DNA from: CAVONV01 sp963697355
Lineage (GTDB): Bacteria > Acidobacteriota > Vicinamibacteria > Marinacidobacterales > DATDRI01
Assembly: GCA_963697355.1 (NCBI GenBank)
Contig: CAVONV010000011.1
Coordinates: forward strand, 310,001 to 374,000
Direction of reading: 5' to 3'
Length of the DNA stretch: 64,000 nt
Shown here in pieces: positions 26,914-34,632 of this stretch. The position numbers were made by a program, and so were the translations under genes. Each line of letters starts with the position of its first letter. Position 1 is the stretch's first letter. The notes beneath the pieces were generated by a model. The model ran no database searches. It had not been told where the DNA came from and saw nothing but the letters and a program-made list of their open reading frames with translations.

Positions 26914-26996
26914 CCGCCTCCGCCGTTGGTACTCGCGATTCCTAGCCAACGGCCGCGGCGAGGCCTCGCCGTAGCTTTAGCGAAGGCGGGCTTGAG
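26911..26996 (-). repeat. Palindromic interspersed repeat, copy B, overlapping thiL 3' end
   Basis: It is inverted relative to copy A at 25115-25207, with about 70 of 84 bases identical by hand alignment. On the minus strand it starts CTCAAGCCCGCCTTCGCTAAAG and shares GGCGAGGCCTCGC and GTACCAACG. Its first bases encode the last residues of ThiL, and the TAA of CGCTAAAG is the thiL stop codon. Confidence 0.75.
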
Positions 26997-28059
26997 TCCG
27001 GCATCGCGCGCTCTGCGATTGAAAATGATCCCACCCTGCCGAATCCAAAGCCCGTTCGGCGCCATCTCGCATATGCAGCTTGACACCTTGGTTTGATTCG
27101 GTGACAACACCAATCCGAGTAACAGCCACGCCTTCCCCGTCCGGCCATTCCCGGAGTTTTTGCTCATCGCCTGTGGTGAACAAAAGCTCGTAGTCCTCAC
27201 CTCCGGCAAGCGCCTGCTCTAGGGGCGGCCTTCGTCTCACGCGCTCCCAGGCCAGAACGCCGGGGTGTATAGGAAGAGCCGTCTCTATGATGCGGGCTCC
27301 GATCTCGTTCTCCCGGCAAATTCGATTCAAATCTCGGCTCAAACCGTCGGATAGATCGATACATGTGCTCGCTAGGTTGTGCTCGCACAAGAACTGCCCC
27401 AGTTGAATTCTAGGCTCCGGATCCCGGTGAGCACGTAGACAGCTCTCTGCCAGCGGCACGGGTCCTTCACGTAGATGCCTGGGGACAAGTACGGCACCTG
27501 ACGCCGATACAGCCATTCCCTCCTTGAGAAGGTCCAACCCCTGCGCCGCCGCCCCAAGCTTACCCGACACATAGATCGAGTCGCCCGGACGTGCACCATG
27601 TCGGGTCAACATCCGACCACCCAGGCTGACGCCCAGGATGCTCACATCGACAATCATGGGGCCGGGAGACTGCGAAAGATTGCCCCCTACGAGCTCTATT
27701 CCAAGTTCACCCGTTCGTTCGATGATCCCGTCAAAGACAGCAAGTAGTTCTTCAACCTCTGTCGCAGCCGGGACGCAGACTGAGGCCAGGAGCCCCACGG
27801 GACGCCCTCCCATTGCCGCTATATCACTCGCGTTGACGGCCACGGCTTTTCGTCCGATGAAGCGGGGAGGAAGCGTTTGGCGAGTGAAGTGTACATTCTC
27901 GACTAGGACGTCCGTCGATAGAAGCGCCATCTCACCTGCGGGCAGAGACAATGCCGCCGCATCATCTCCAATGCCAAGCTTTACCTCGGGACCGGATGCG
28001 GGTACGCGTTCACGCAACCTTTCCAGAAACCGGTCCTCTCCGAGCTCGGTGAGTCTCAT
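26977..28059 (-). CDS. thiL: Thiamine-monophosphate kinase
   Basis: A 360-residue enzyme that phosphorylates thiamine monophosphate to the diphosphate cofactor. Motifs: GIGDDAA, STDVLVENVHF, NASDIAAMGGRP, LVGGNLSQ and the late GGEDYELLF. Its ATG overlaps the stop of rny (ATGA), so they are translated together. The C-terminal tail (about QSARCRTQARLR) is unlike the family. It is read from an interspersed palindromic repeat that also supplies the stop codon. The core enzyme appears intact. Confidence 0.95.
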   Translation of the reverse strand: MRLTELGEDRFLERLRERVPASGPEVKLGIGDDAAALSLPAGEMALLSTDVLVENVHFTRQTLPPRFIGRKAVAVNASDIAAMGGRPVGLLASVCVPAATEVEELLAVFDGIIERTGELGIELVGGNLSQSPGPMIVDVSILGVSLGGRMLTRHGARPGDSIYVSGKLGAAAQGLDLLKEGMAVSASGAVLVPRHLREGPVPLAESCLRAHRDPEPRIQLGQFLCEHNLASTCIDLSDGLSRDLNRICRENEIGARIIETALPIHPGVLAWERVRRRPPLEQALAGGEDYELLFTTGDEQKLREWPDGEGVAVTRIGVVTESNQGVKLHMRDGAERALDSAGWDHFQSQSARCRTQARLR

Positions 28060-29621
28060 TTTGCATACTCGACGGCCCTTGTCTCCCTAATCACCGTCAC
28101 TTTGATTTGCCCTGGGTATTGCAGCTCGCTTTCTATCCTCCGCGCAACGTCTTTCGACAACCACAGAGTCTCTTCATCGCTAAGTTTTTCGGCTTCGACC
28201 ATGACCCTAATCTCACGACCTGCCTGAAGTGCAAAAGCCTTGGATACTCCCCCGAAAGAATTGGCAATGGATTCCAGCCTCTCCAGTCGTTTGACGTAGG
28301 ATTCGAACAAGTCACGTCGCGCCCCGGGACGAGAGGCTGATATCGCATCCGCCGCTTGAACGAGCATCGATTCCAGAGACTTGAATTCCCGGTCCAAGTG
28401 ATGAGCTTCCATGGCTTGAATCACATCTTCGGACTCGTTGTACTTCCTAAGAACATCGACCCCAAGTTGTAGATGAGTTCCCTCCATTTCGCGGTCGATG
28501 GCCTTGCCAATGTCGTGCAGCAAACCGGCACGCACGGCAACATCGACATTGGCACCACATTCTCGCGCCAAAAAACCAGAAAGATAGGCAACCTCCTTCG
28601 AATGCAACAAGACGTTTTGCCCATAGCTGGTGCGATACCTCAACCGCCCTAGCATCTTGATGAGCTCTGGATGAATATCGGGAATACTCAGCTCGAGGGC
28701 CGAAGCCTCACCTTCCTTGCGCATTTGCTCCGCAAGCTCGGCCTTCACTCGCTCCACCATCTCTTCGATGCGCGCGGGATGGATGCGGCCGTCGGAAATC
28801 AACTTTTCGATCGTCAATTTCGCGACCTCGCGCCGAATCGGATCGAAACCCGACAAAATAATGGCTCCGGGAGTGTCGTCTACGATGAGGTCCACACCTG
28901 TCGCCATTTCTAGAGCCCGAATGTTCCTTCCTTCACGGCCGATAATCCGCCCCTTTAGATCATCATTGGGGAGATCGACAACCGACACCGTCGTCTCCGC
29001 CGCGTGATCGGCAGCGGAACGCTGGATAGCTTCTACGATATAGCGCCGAGCCATGGTCTGAGCTTGCTCTCGCGCCTCTTCATCGATCCTTCGTACGGCA
29101 TTGGCGGCCTCGCGGCGGGCGTCTTTTTCCAAACCCCTGACGAGTTGCTTCCTGGCCTCTTCGGCACTCATTCCGGCGAGACGAGATATTCTCCTCTTTT
29201 GTTCTTCAAGCAACTTCTGCAGCTCGTCGCGAGCCTTCACTACGTCGCCTTCGCGACCTTGGATCTGTTTTTCCCGCTCGCTTATATCCTTCTCTTTCGA
29301 TGTTATGACATCTGAACGCTGCTCCAGCTTCATTTCCTTCTGGGAAAGGCGCTTCTCCAACGCAATCAGTTCCCGGCGTCGGTCCCTTGTTTGTTTTTCG
29401 AAGTCGTTGCGGAGGTTGTAGGTCTTCTCTTTGGCCTCGAGAATGGCCTCCTTCTTCAGCGATTCGGATTCCTTTTGAGTTTCTCTCAGGAGTCGACCAG
29501 CCTCTTCCTCCGCTTTGGACAATGTTTCCCGGGCATGCTTTCGCCCAAAGTACCAGCTGATTGCAAGGATTGCGGCCACCAACCCAATTGAAATAGCCGT
29601 CGATAAAAATGGTAACACCAT
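28056..29621 (-). CDS. rny: Ribonuclease Y
   Basis: A 521-residue membrane-anchored endoribonuclease. Residues about 5-25 are one membrane helix. A long charged coiled coil follows (about 30-190), then a KH domain (GRIIGREGRNIRALE) and an HD domain (LLHDIGKAIDRE) with the metal-binding HD pair. It initiates mRNA decay at the inner membrane. The stop overlaps the thiL start (ATGA). Both RNase Y and an RNase E/G homologue (rng) are encoded in this window. Confidence 0.96.
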   Translation of the reverse strand: MVLPFLSTAISIGLVAAILAISWYFGRKHARETLSKAEEEAGRLLRETQKESESLKKEAILEAKEKTYNLRNDFEKQTRDRRRELIALEKRLSQKEMKLEQRSDVITSKEKDISEREKQIQGREGDVVKARDELQKLLEEQKRRISRLAGMSAEEARKQLVRGLEKDARREAANAVRRIDEEAREQAQTMARRYIVEAIQRSAADHAAETTVSVVDLPNDDLKGRIIGREGRNIRALEMATGVDLIVDDTPGAIILSGFDPIRREVAKLTIEKLISDGRIHPARIEEMVERVKAELAEQMRKEGEASALELSIPDIHPELIKMLGRLRYRTSYGQNVLLHSKEVAYLSGFLARECGANVDVAVRAGLLHDIGKAIDREMEGTHLQLGVDVLRKYNESEDVIQAMEAHHLDREFKSLESMLVQAADAISASRPGARRDLFESYVKRLERLESIANSFGGVSKAFALQAGREIRVMVEAEKLSDEETLWLSKDVARRIESELQYPGQIKVTVIRETRAVEYAK

Positions 29622-30036
29622 CTATCTCCTTGTTCGGTCCTCACCTGCTGTCGCGTACTCCAAGCAAGGCACCGTTATAGCAACTTTCTTACAGAGACCG
29701 CACGGATGTGCTTCAGGAGCCGTCTCCTTCACCGGGAGCATTTCCGGCTCGTGTTGACTCAATCCGGAAGCGAGCTATCGCTCGAAAGGAGGAAGGTGAT
29801 GTTGGTTCGCGCTTGCAGCGAGTTTGGTGAACGGCCCCGCTTTGCCGTGTGGAGAGATCTATTTGAACCTGGAAAGCAGGGGGGTCCAGCACACTTCCGA
29901 TTCAGGCTTCCCCACTAGGAGGCTTGCGCATACCGAAAGCCGACAGACCCATACAAATAGATGTTGGCTCAAAAACTTTTCTCCATCACGAACAAAGCAG
30001 GGCGACGTCATAGCTTAAATCCGTCCTTACTCGGAT
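29622..30036 (-). other. 415-bp intergenic region, possible structured RNA
   Basis: No supported CDS. On the minus strand (the direction of zapA and rny) there are paired words: ATCTATTTG with CAAATAGAT (29954-29962 with 29857-29865), GGGTC with GACCC inside it, and further downstream GAGCCG with CGGCTC. In many bacteria a 6S RNA gene lies just after zapA. I could not match the 6S consensus bubble here. Confidence 0.4.
29857..29962 (-). ncRNA. Candidate structured RNA downstream of zapA (6S position)
   Basis: A perfect 9-bp closing stem (29954-29962 with 29857-29865) encloses about 88 bases containing a second nested pairing (GGGTC/GACCC). Total length near 106, shorter than typical 6S RNA (about 180). 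SRP RNA was considered, but its GGAAG..AGCA tetraloop region is absent. The call rests on pairing and gene context only. Confidence 0.25.
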
Positions 30037-30372
30037 TCAAGGCAGTGCCCCACCGGGCTCTGCCGTCCTCTCATCTTCCTTGAGAGCGTCTTCGAGCGCC
30101 CTAGCTAGCTCGTCGGCTCTCGCTGCTACACGATCCTCAGAGTTCTTCCTTTCACGCTCTTGCTTGAAGAACTCGTCGGCGATATTGAGAGCAGCCAAAA
30201 CGGCCACCTTCAATGAGTCGATGGTTCCAGTCGTCTCAGCAATAGCTGTCATTTTGCCGTCGACGTATCGGGCCAACTCCTCGATGTACCCTTGATCTTC
30301 CTCCCCCCGGACCTTGTACACCTGACCAAAGATCTCGATTTGAATCAAGTTCGCTTCTAGCTTGTCGTTCAT
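30037..30372 (-). CDS. zapA: Cell division protein ZapA
   Basis: A 111-residue protein. IEIFGQVYKVRGEED and YIEELARYVDGKM match the ZapA N-terminal domain; the C-terminal half is a charged coiled coil from about 65. ZapA bundles FtsZ filaments at midcell. It follows a coiled-coil ZapB-like gene and precedes rny on the same strand, an arrangement seen in several phyla. Confidence 0.92.
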   Translation of the reverse strand: MNDKLEANLIQIEIFGQVYKVRGEEDQGYIEELARYVDGKMTAIAETTGTIDSLKVAVLAALNIADEFFKQERERKNSEDRVAARADELARALEDALKEDERTAEPGGALP

Positions 30373-30492
30373 CGTGAGCTCTTTTGCCAGGCTCCGGCGG
30401 CACCTAGTCCATTCTATTCGAGGTAAAGGGGTGGTTTCAAGAGGCTAACGGCAAGAATTCCAATTAGATGGGCAGAGGTAGCGAGCCGCTCT

Positions 30493-30807
30493 TCAGAGGT
30501 CCAGGCCCTCGATTCGCTCGAGCAATCTGGACACTCTCTCGCGGATCTCATGGCGTTGCCGGCGAAGACGCTCCACCTCGGCGGCAAGCTCTCGGTTTCC
30601 CGAGTCGAGTGAGGCAGCCTCCTCGCCAGTCGAGGGGTCCCTCTCCTTAGGCGTGGATTCACTCTCCTGAAGGCGCTTTTCGATGTCCTCCAACCGAGCG
30701 CTTAGGGCCCGATTGGACTCTCGGAGCCGGCCAATGAGCTCTTTGGCTTGATAGACCTTCCCACCCAGATAGTCCAGATCGTGAGCACGATCATCGGCTT
30801 CAGCCAT
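30493..30807 (-). CDS. Coiled-coil protein, ZapB-like
   Basis: A 104-residue hydrophilic protein with heptad-like spacing over about 15-45 and 70-104, interrupted by a Ser/Thr/Glu/Pro-rich linker. No enzymatic motif. Placement directly before zapA and the double coiled coil suggest a ZapB-type Z-ring factor, but similarity alone cannot prove it. It lies about 53 bp after rplT. Confidence 0.7.
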   Translation of the reverse strand: MAEADDRAHDLDYLGGKVYQAKELIGRLRESNRALSARLEDIEKRLQESESTPKERDPSTGEEAASLDSGNRELAAEVERLRRQRHEIRERVSRLLERIEGLDL

Positions 30808-30860
30808 GGCTTCGTCCCCTGTTCGTGGATTGGACGAGGAAATAGTAAGAATCTGTACGG

Positions 30861-31217
30861 TTACGCGACAGCTTTGCGGGCGACATCAGCCAATTGGCGA
30901 AAAGCCGCGTCGTCGTTGACGGCGATTTCCGCCAGCTGCTTGCGGTTGAGGCCAACACCCGCTTTCGTCAAGCCATGCACCAACGTGCTGTACGACATGT
31001 CGCAGGCACGAGCCGCCGCCCCAATCCGAATGATCCAGAGCCGGCGAAAATCCCTCTTTCGGCCACGCCGGTCACGGTAAGCGTAACTAAGGGATCTCTC
31101 CACGGACAACTTAGCCTGGCGGTGCAACTTGCTCTTCGTGCCGCGGTAGCCCTTGGCAAGCTTCAATATCTTTCTTCGGCGCTGCCGACGGTGAGTACCT
31201 CTTTTTACTCTAGGCAT
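30861..31217 (-). CDS. rplT: 50S ribosomal protein L20
   Basis: A 118-residue basic protein. It starts MPRVKRGTHRRQRRRKILKL, and FRRLWIIRIGAAAR plus the Lys/Ala-rich C-terminus are typical of L20. It is required for 50S assembly and, in many bacteria, represses the infC-rpmI-rplT messenger. It is third in the order infC-rpmI-rplT. Confidence 0.98.
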   Translation of the reverse strand: MPRVKRGTHRRQRRRKILKLAKGYRGTKSKLHRQAKLSVERSLSYAYRDRRGRKRDFRRLWIIRIGAAARACDMSYSTLVHGLTKAGVGLNRKQLAEIAVNDDAAFRQLADVARKAVA

Positions 31218-31327
31218 TGTTCATCTCCAACCCGCTTGCCCACCGGACAAACAGGGATGCTTCATCAATTTAGAATTTTCCAACTCGGCTGTCGAGCTCT
31301 GTCGAGACGAGGACGTCCCCTACGATC

Positions 31328-31525
31328 TCAGTAGGGCAACAGCACGGCGAGGCGAGCCATGTCCGACTTAGATACGAAAGCGCCCGCCCGAAGTCGACGC
31401 TTTCGTTTCCGAGTCTTTTTCGTCAGGATATGACCGGCGTAAGCATGGCTACGTTTGATCCTACCACCTGCCGTCTTCCGGAAACGTTTTGCAGCTCCTC
31501 GGTGAGTTTTCAACTTGGTCTTCAT
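31328..31525 (-). CDS. rpmI: 50S ribosomal protein L35
   Basis: A 65-residue very basic protein with the L35 hallmarks MKTKLKTHRGAAKRF and HAYAGHILTKKTRKRKRRLR. It is in the conserved infC-rpmI-rplT operon, 62 bp after infC. Confidence 0.98.
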   Translation of the reverse strand: MKTKLKTHRGAAKRFRKTAGGRIKRSHAYAGHILTKKTRKRKRRLRAGAFVSKSDMARLAVLLPY

Positions 31526-31587
31526 GCTGACTCTTTAGTCTCCTGTCTTGCTGGTTTCTTGGACTCTCGATGTTCTGATTCTATTCT

Positions 31588-32187
31588 CTACGCTTCGGCC
31601 GTCGTCGAAGCCTCCTGATTCTCGGCTTTCACGTTGTCGCCAATCCCCTTCCTGGGAGCGAACACCTGGTACATCTGATTGCCTTCCAGCCGAGTCCTCG
31701 ATTCTACGAGTGCCAGTTCTCTCAACTCCGACGCCAACCGATCCAAGATGCGATCTCCGAGCTCTCCACGTCGGCGCTCTCGACCTCGAAACATGATCGT
31801 GGTTTTGACTTTGTTACCCTCATGCAAGAACCGCAGTATGTGGTTCTTCTTGAACTGGTAATCGTGCTCGTCGATTTTGACCCGGAACTTGACTTCCTTG
31901 ACTTGTATTTGCTTTTGATGCTTCTTGGCCTCGTGTGCACGCTTGCTCTTCTGATAAAGATATTTGCCATAATTCATGATCCGGCAAACCGGAGGTTTTG
32001 AATGGGCAACAATCTCCACCAGGTCCAGCTCTTTCTCCCGAGCGAGCTTGAGTGCCTCCTCGGGCTTCATGATGCCGACCTGAGATCCATCCTCGTCTAT
32101 GAGCCTGATCTCGGGAGCACGGATGCGTTCGTTGATGCGATCTCGATTGCGACCGTGGCTTCTATCGCTTTGACTCCCTTTTTGAAT
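31588..32187 (-). CDS. infC: Translation initiation factor IF-3 with an AUU start codon
   Basis: 199 residues when read from ATT 32187. The N-domain has INERIRAPEIRLIDEDG, then GIMKPEEALKLAREKELDLVEI; the C-domain has FRVKIDEHDYQFK and MFRGRE. The internal ATG at 32070 would delete the N-domain, and no ATG, GTG or TTG lies in frame between. An in-frame TGA sits two codons upstream of ATT, and GGAGG is six bases before it. AUU is the known autoregulated start of infC in Escherichia coli, where IF-3 rejects it. C-terminal tail acidic. Confidence 0.95.
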   Translation of the reverse strand: MQKGSQSDRSHGRNRDRINERIRAPEIRLIDEDGSQVGIMKPEEALKLAREKELDLVEIVAHSKPPVCRIMNYGKYLYQKSKRAHEAKKHQKQIQVKEVKFRVKIDEHDYQFKKNHILRFLHEGNKVKTTIMFRGRERRRGELGDRILDRLASELRELALVESRTRLEGNQMYQVFAPRKGIGDNVKAENQEASTTAEA

Positions 32188-32312
32188 GTTTCACCTCCAG
32201 GAATACAGGCCTTACTTCCAGCCGCCACGACCTTCTAGTCAAGGTGGCCGACACCGCCATACATTATGCCGCACCCGGCAGCCGAGGGTCCACTCTAGAA
32301 ACCGCGTCGGTG
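32188..32312 (-). promoter_or_regulatory. infC leader with long-range stem
   Basis: Between thrS and infC. GACACCG (32250-32256) and CGGTGTC (32308-32314) can pair, with the second arm touching the thrS stop. The ribosome site GGAGG (near 32195) precedes the ATT start. The region could contain an attenuator or a terminator for thrS; there is no T-run after the stem. Confidence 0.35.
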
Positions 32313-34241
32313 TCAGGGTTTGAGTGCGCGCTTCACCACCAGTTCATGAAGCTCGGCAACGAAGTCCGAAAGGGGGCTCGCGCCCCGGTCACCCTCCGAC
32401 CGACTCCTCACTGCCACGCTTTCCGCCTCTACTTCTCGGTCTCCCACGACCAGCATGAAGGGAATCTTTTTGAGTTGCGCATCACGGATCTTATAGCCGG
32501 TCTTTTCGTTTCGGTCGTCCATCTTGGCCCTAAAGCCTTCATTCTTAAGTATGTTTTCTATTTTCTGGGCGTACTCACGATGCCTCTCAGCAATAGGAAT
32601 TACAACGGCCTGCACGGGCGCCAACCAAACCGGAAATGCTCCGGCGGTGTGCTCGATGAAGAGCGCCATGAATCGCTCAACGGAGCCTAGGATGGCGCGG
32701 TGGATGAGTACGGGCCGTTCCCGCCCGCCATCTTCCGAGGCGTAGTTGAGATTGAACCGCTCTGCCTGAAAAAAGTCGACCTGAATGGTCGCACACTGGT
32801 GCGAGCGGCCGAGAGCATCCTCGACGTGAAAGTCGATCTTGGGACCATAGAAGGCCCCGTCTCCAGGATTCAGCTTGAAATCGGTGCTGCGGCTCCCAAG
32901 AGCGTTCTCCAAGGCCTGTTCCGCCCTCTCCCACTGTTCGGCGGTTCCAATGGAGCCCTCGGGGCGGGTCGAAAGCTCGACTCCGAACTCTGAAAATCCC
33001 AACTCCCTGTAAACCTCGTAGACGAAGTCGATAAGATCGGCCACCTCGGACTCGACTTGAGACAACGTGCAATAGATGTGCGAATCATCCATTAGAAACG
33101 CACGGACTCGGGTCAAGCCTGCCAGGGCGCCAGAGCGCTCATTACGATGGCAAAGCCCAAATTCCGCGAGACGCAATGGCAGCTCCCTGTACGAACGCAG
33201 ACTACTTCGATAAACGATAGCCGCACCCGGACAGTTCATGGGCTTGACGCCGAATCGCCGCCCTTCATCCTCGACAAAGAACATGTTCTCCTTGTAATGG
33301 TCGAGGTGACCCGTCAAGCGCCATAGTTCCTCATCCAGAATAAGAGGCGTTTTGATCTCGACATAACCCTTGCGGTCGAGCTTTTCACGCATATAGTCAG
33401 TGAGAATGTTCACCACCCGAAGACCGTTGGGAAGCCAAAAGGCTTGACCGGGGGCCTCGGGCTCCAGGAGAAAAAGCTCGAGTGCTCGACCCAGTTTGCG
33501 GTGGTCGCGTTTCTTCGCTTCTTCGATGCGATGCAGGTGCTCATCAAGCTGCTTCTTGTCGTGGAAACTCGTTGCGTAGATCCGCTGCAGCTCTGCGTTG
33601 CGTTCGTCACCCTTCCAGTAGGCATTCGAGCTACCCAGTACTTTGAGTGCCTTGATGCGTCCACTCGAGGGAACATGGGGTCCGTGGCAAAAATCAAAAA
33701 AGGCACCGAGTCGATAGCAGGAGACGCGGTCTCCGCCTTTTTCATCGACTAGCTCGACTTTGAGCATCTGACCCTGATTGCGAAAGATCTCGAGTGCTTC
33801 CTCCTTGGGTAACTCGACACGCTCGAAAGAGATATTTTCCTTGGCGAGCTCCTTCATCCTTTTCTCGATGTTCTCGAGGTCCTCGGGTGTAAAGGGATGC
33901 TCCACCTTGAAGTCATAGAAGAACCCGTCTTCGATCGGCGGACCGATACCGCACTCGGTACCGGGGAAGAGATCCATCACGGCTGCCGCCAGCAAGTGGG
34001 CCGAGCTATGCCGGAATATCTCCAGCGCCTCGGCGTCTTCCGACGTGAGTATCTTCACGTCATGGTCACTTTCCAGCTTGTAAGACAAATCGACGTCGTT
34101 TCCGCTCACACTTGCCGCAAGAGCTCGTCGGGCGAGTGCAGGCGAAATTCTTTCCGCGACCTCGCGGACCGTCGAGCCGGACGGCACCTCCATCCGGGCC
34201 CCATCCGGGAGGGTCACGATGACTGCCGACTCAGCGCTCAT
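32313..34241 (-). CDS. thrS: Threonyl-tRNA synthetase
   Basis: 642 residues, normal length. Domains in order: TGS (1-65), editing domain with HSSAHLLAAAV (HxxxH) and a later CHGPH, class II catalytic core (motif 2 near FRNERSGALAGL-type wording RNERSGALAG, motif 3 HRAILGSVERF) and anticodon-binding domain (from about 545). It charges tRNA-Thr and edits mis-charged Ser. It heads the thrS-infC-rpmI-rplT run. A terminator and tRNA-Val lie just upstream, so it needs its own promoter or read-through. Confidence 0.97.
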   Translation of the reverse strand: MSAESAVIVTLPDGARMEVPSGSTVREVAERISPALARRALAASVSGNDVDLSYKLESDHDVKILTSEDAEALEIFRHSSAHLLAAAVMDLFPGTECGIGPPIEDGFFYDFKVEHPFTPEDLENIEKRMKELAKENISFERVELPKEEALEIFRNQGQMLKVELVDEKGGDRVSCYRLGAFFDFCHGPHVPSSGRIKALKVLGSSNAYWKGDERNAELQRIYATSFHDKKQLDEHLHRIEEAKKRDHRKLGRALELFLLEPEAPGQAFWLPNGLRVVNILTDYMREKLDRKGYVEIKTPLILDEELWRLTGHLDHYKENMFFVEDEGRRFGVKPMNCPGAAIVYRSSLRSYRELPLRLAEFGLCHRNERSGALAGLTRVRAFLMDDSHIYCTLSQVESEVADLIDFVYEVYRELGFSEFGVELSTRPEGSIGTAEQWERAEQALENALGSRSTDFKLNPGDGAFYGPKIDFHVEDALGRSHQCATIQVDFFQAERFNLNYASEDGGRERPVLIHRAILGSVERFMALFIEHTAGAFPVWLAPVQAVVIPIAERHREYAQKIENILKNEGFRAKMDDRNEKTGYKIRDAQLKKIPFMLVVGDREVEAESVAVRSRSEGDRGASPLSDFVAELHELVVKRALKP

Positions 34242-34261
34242 GATGGACTTCTTGATCGATT

Positions 34262-34300
34262 AAAAAAGCCGCGTGGACCGCCTTCCGGATCCGCGCGGGC
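34262..34300 (-). terminator. Intrinsic terminator after tRNA-Val
   Basis: On the minus strand CGCGCGGA pairs with TCCACGCG (one mismatch) around a 12-base loop, followed by GC and then six T. It lies between the tRNA-Val 3' end and the thrS ATG. Confidence 0.75.
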
Positions 34301-34319
34301 ATTTAGAGTTGATTCCTAA

Positions 34320-34394
34320 TGGTAGGCGCGGGCGGATTTGAACCGCCGACTTCTACCGCGTCAAGGTAGCGCTCTCCCCCTGAGCTACGCGCCT
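34320..34394 (-). tRNA. tRNA-Val (GAC)
   Basis: 75 nt. Acceptor AGGCGCG/CGCGCCT, then TA, D-stem GCTC/GAGC and anticodon stem CTACC/GGTAG with loop TTGACGC (anticodon GAC). The T-stem is GGCGG/CCGCC with TTCAAAT. The discriminator is A and CCA is encoded. All stems are fully paired. Confidence 0.97.
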
Positions 34395-34415
34395 ACACAC
34401 ACGTTCGCGGCCGGC

Positions 34416-34444
34416 AGTATAGCAGGGCGGATTTGTACTGTCAA
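34416..34444 (-). promoter_or_regulatory. Sigma-70-type promoter of tRNA-Val
   Basis: On the minus strand TTGACA (34444-34439) and TATACT (34421-34416) are separated by exactly 17 bases. Transcription would begin about 15 bases before the mature tRNA 5' end. Confidence 0.85.
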
Positions 34445-34632
34445 CTATTCAAACCTTTTTTTTGCAGAGAGATAGACTGAAAGGGAGGGAATCAGCGCGA
34501 AAACTCGTCTATAGGGTCTTAGATACCATGGTATGATGAAAAATCACACGATCGGGACCCAAACGCTCATGTCCACACCAACACAAGCAGACATCCTCTG
34601 CATCCCAAGCGCCTACGACCATTCCCGGGCTT

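Noticed and set aside
29857..29962. SRP (4.5S) RNA
   Set aside because: Length is similar, but the conserved apical GGAAG..AGCA element is missing.
34242..34320. T-box leader for thrS
   Set aside because: No T-box consensus (GGGTGGNACC-type) was found; the hairpin is simply a terminator after the tRNA gene.
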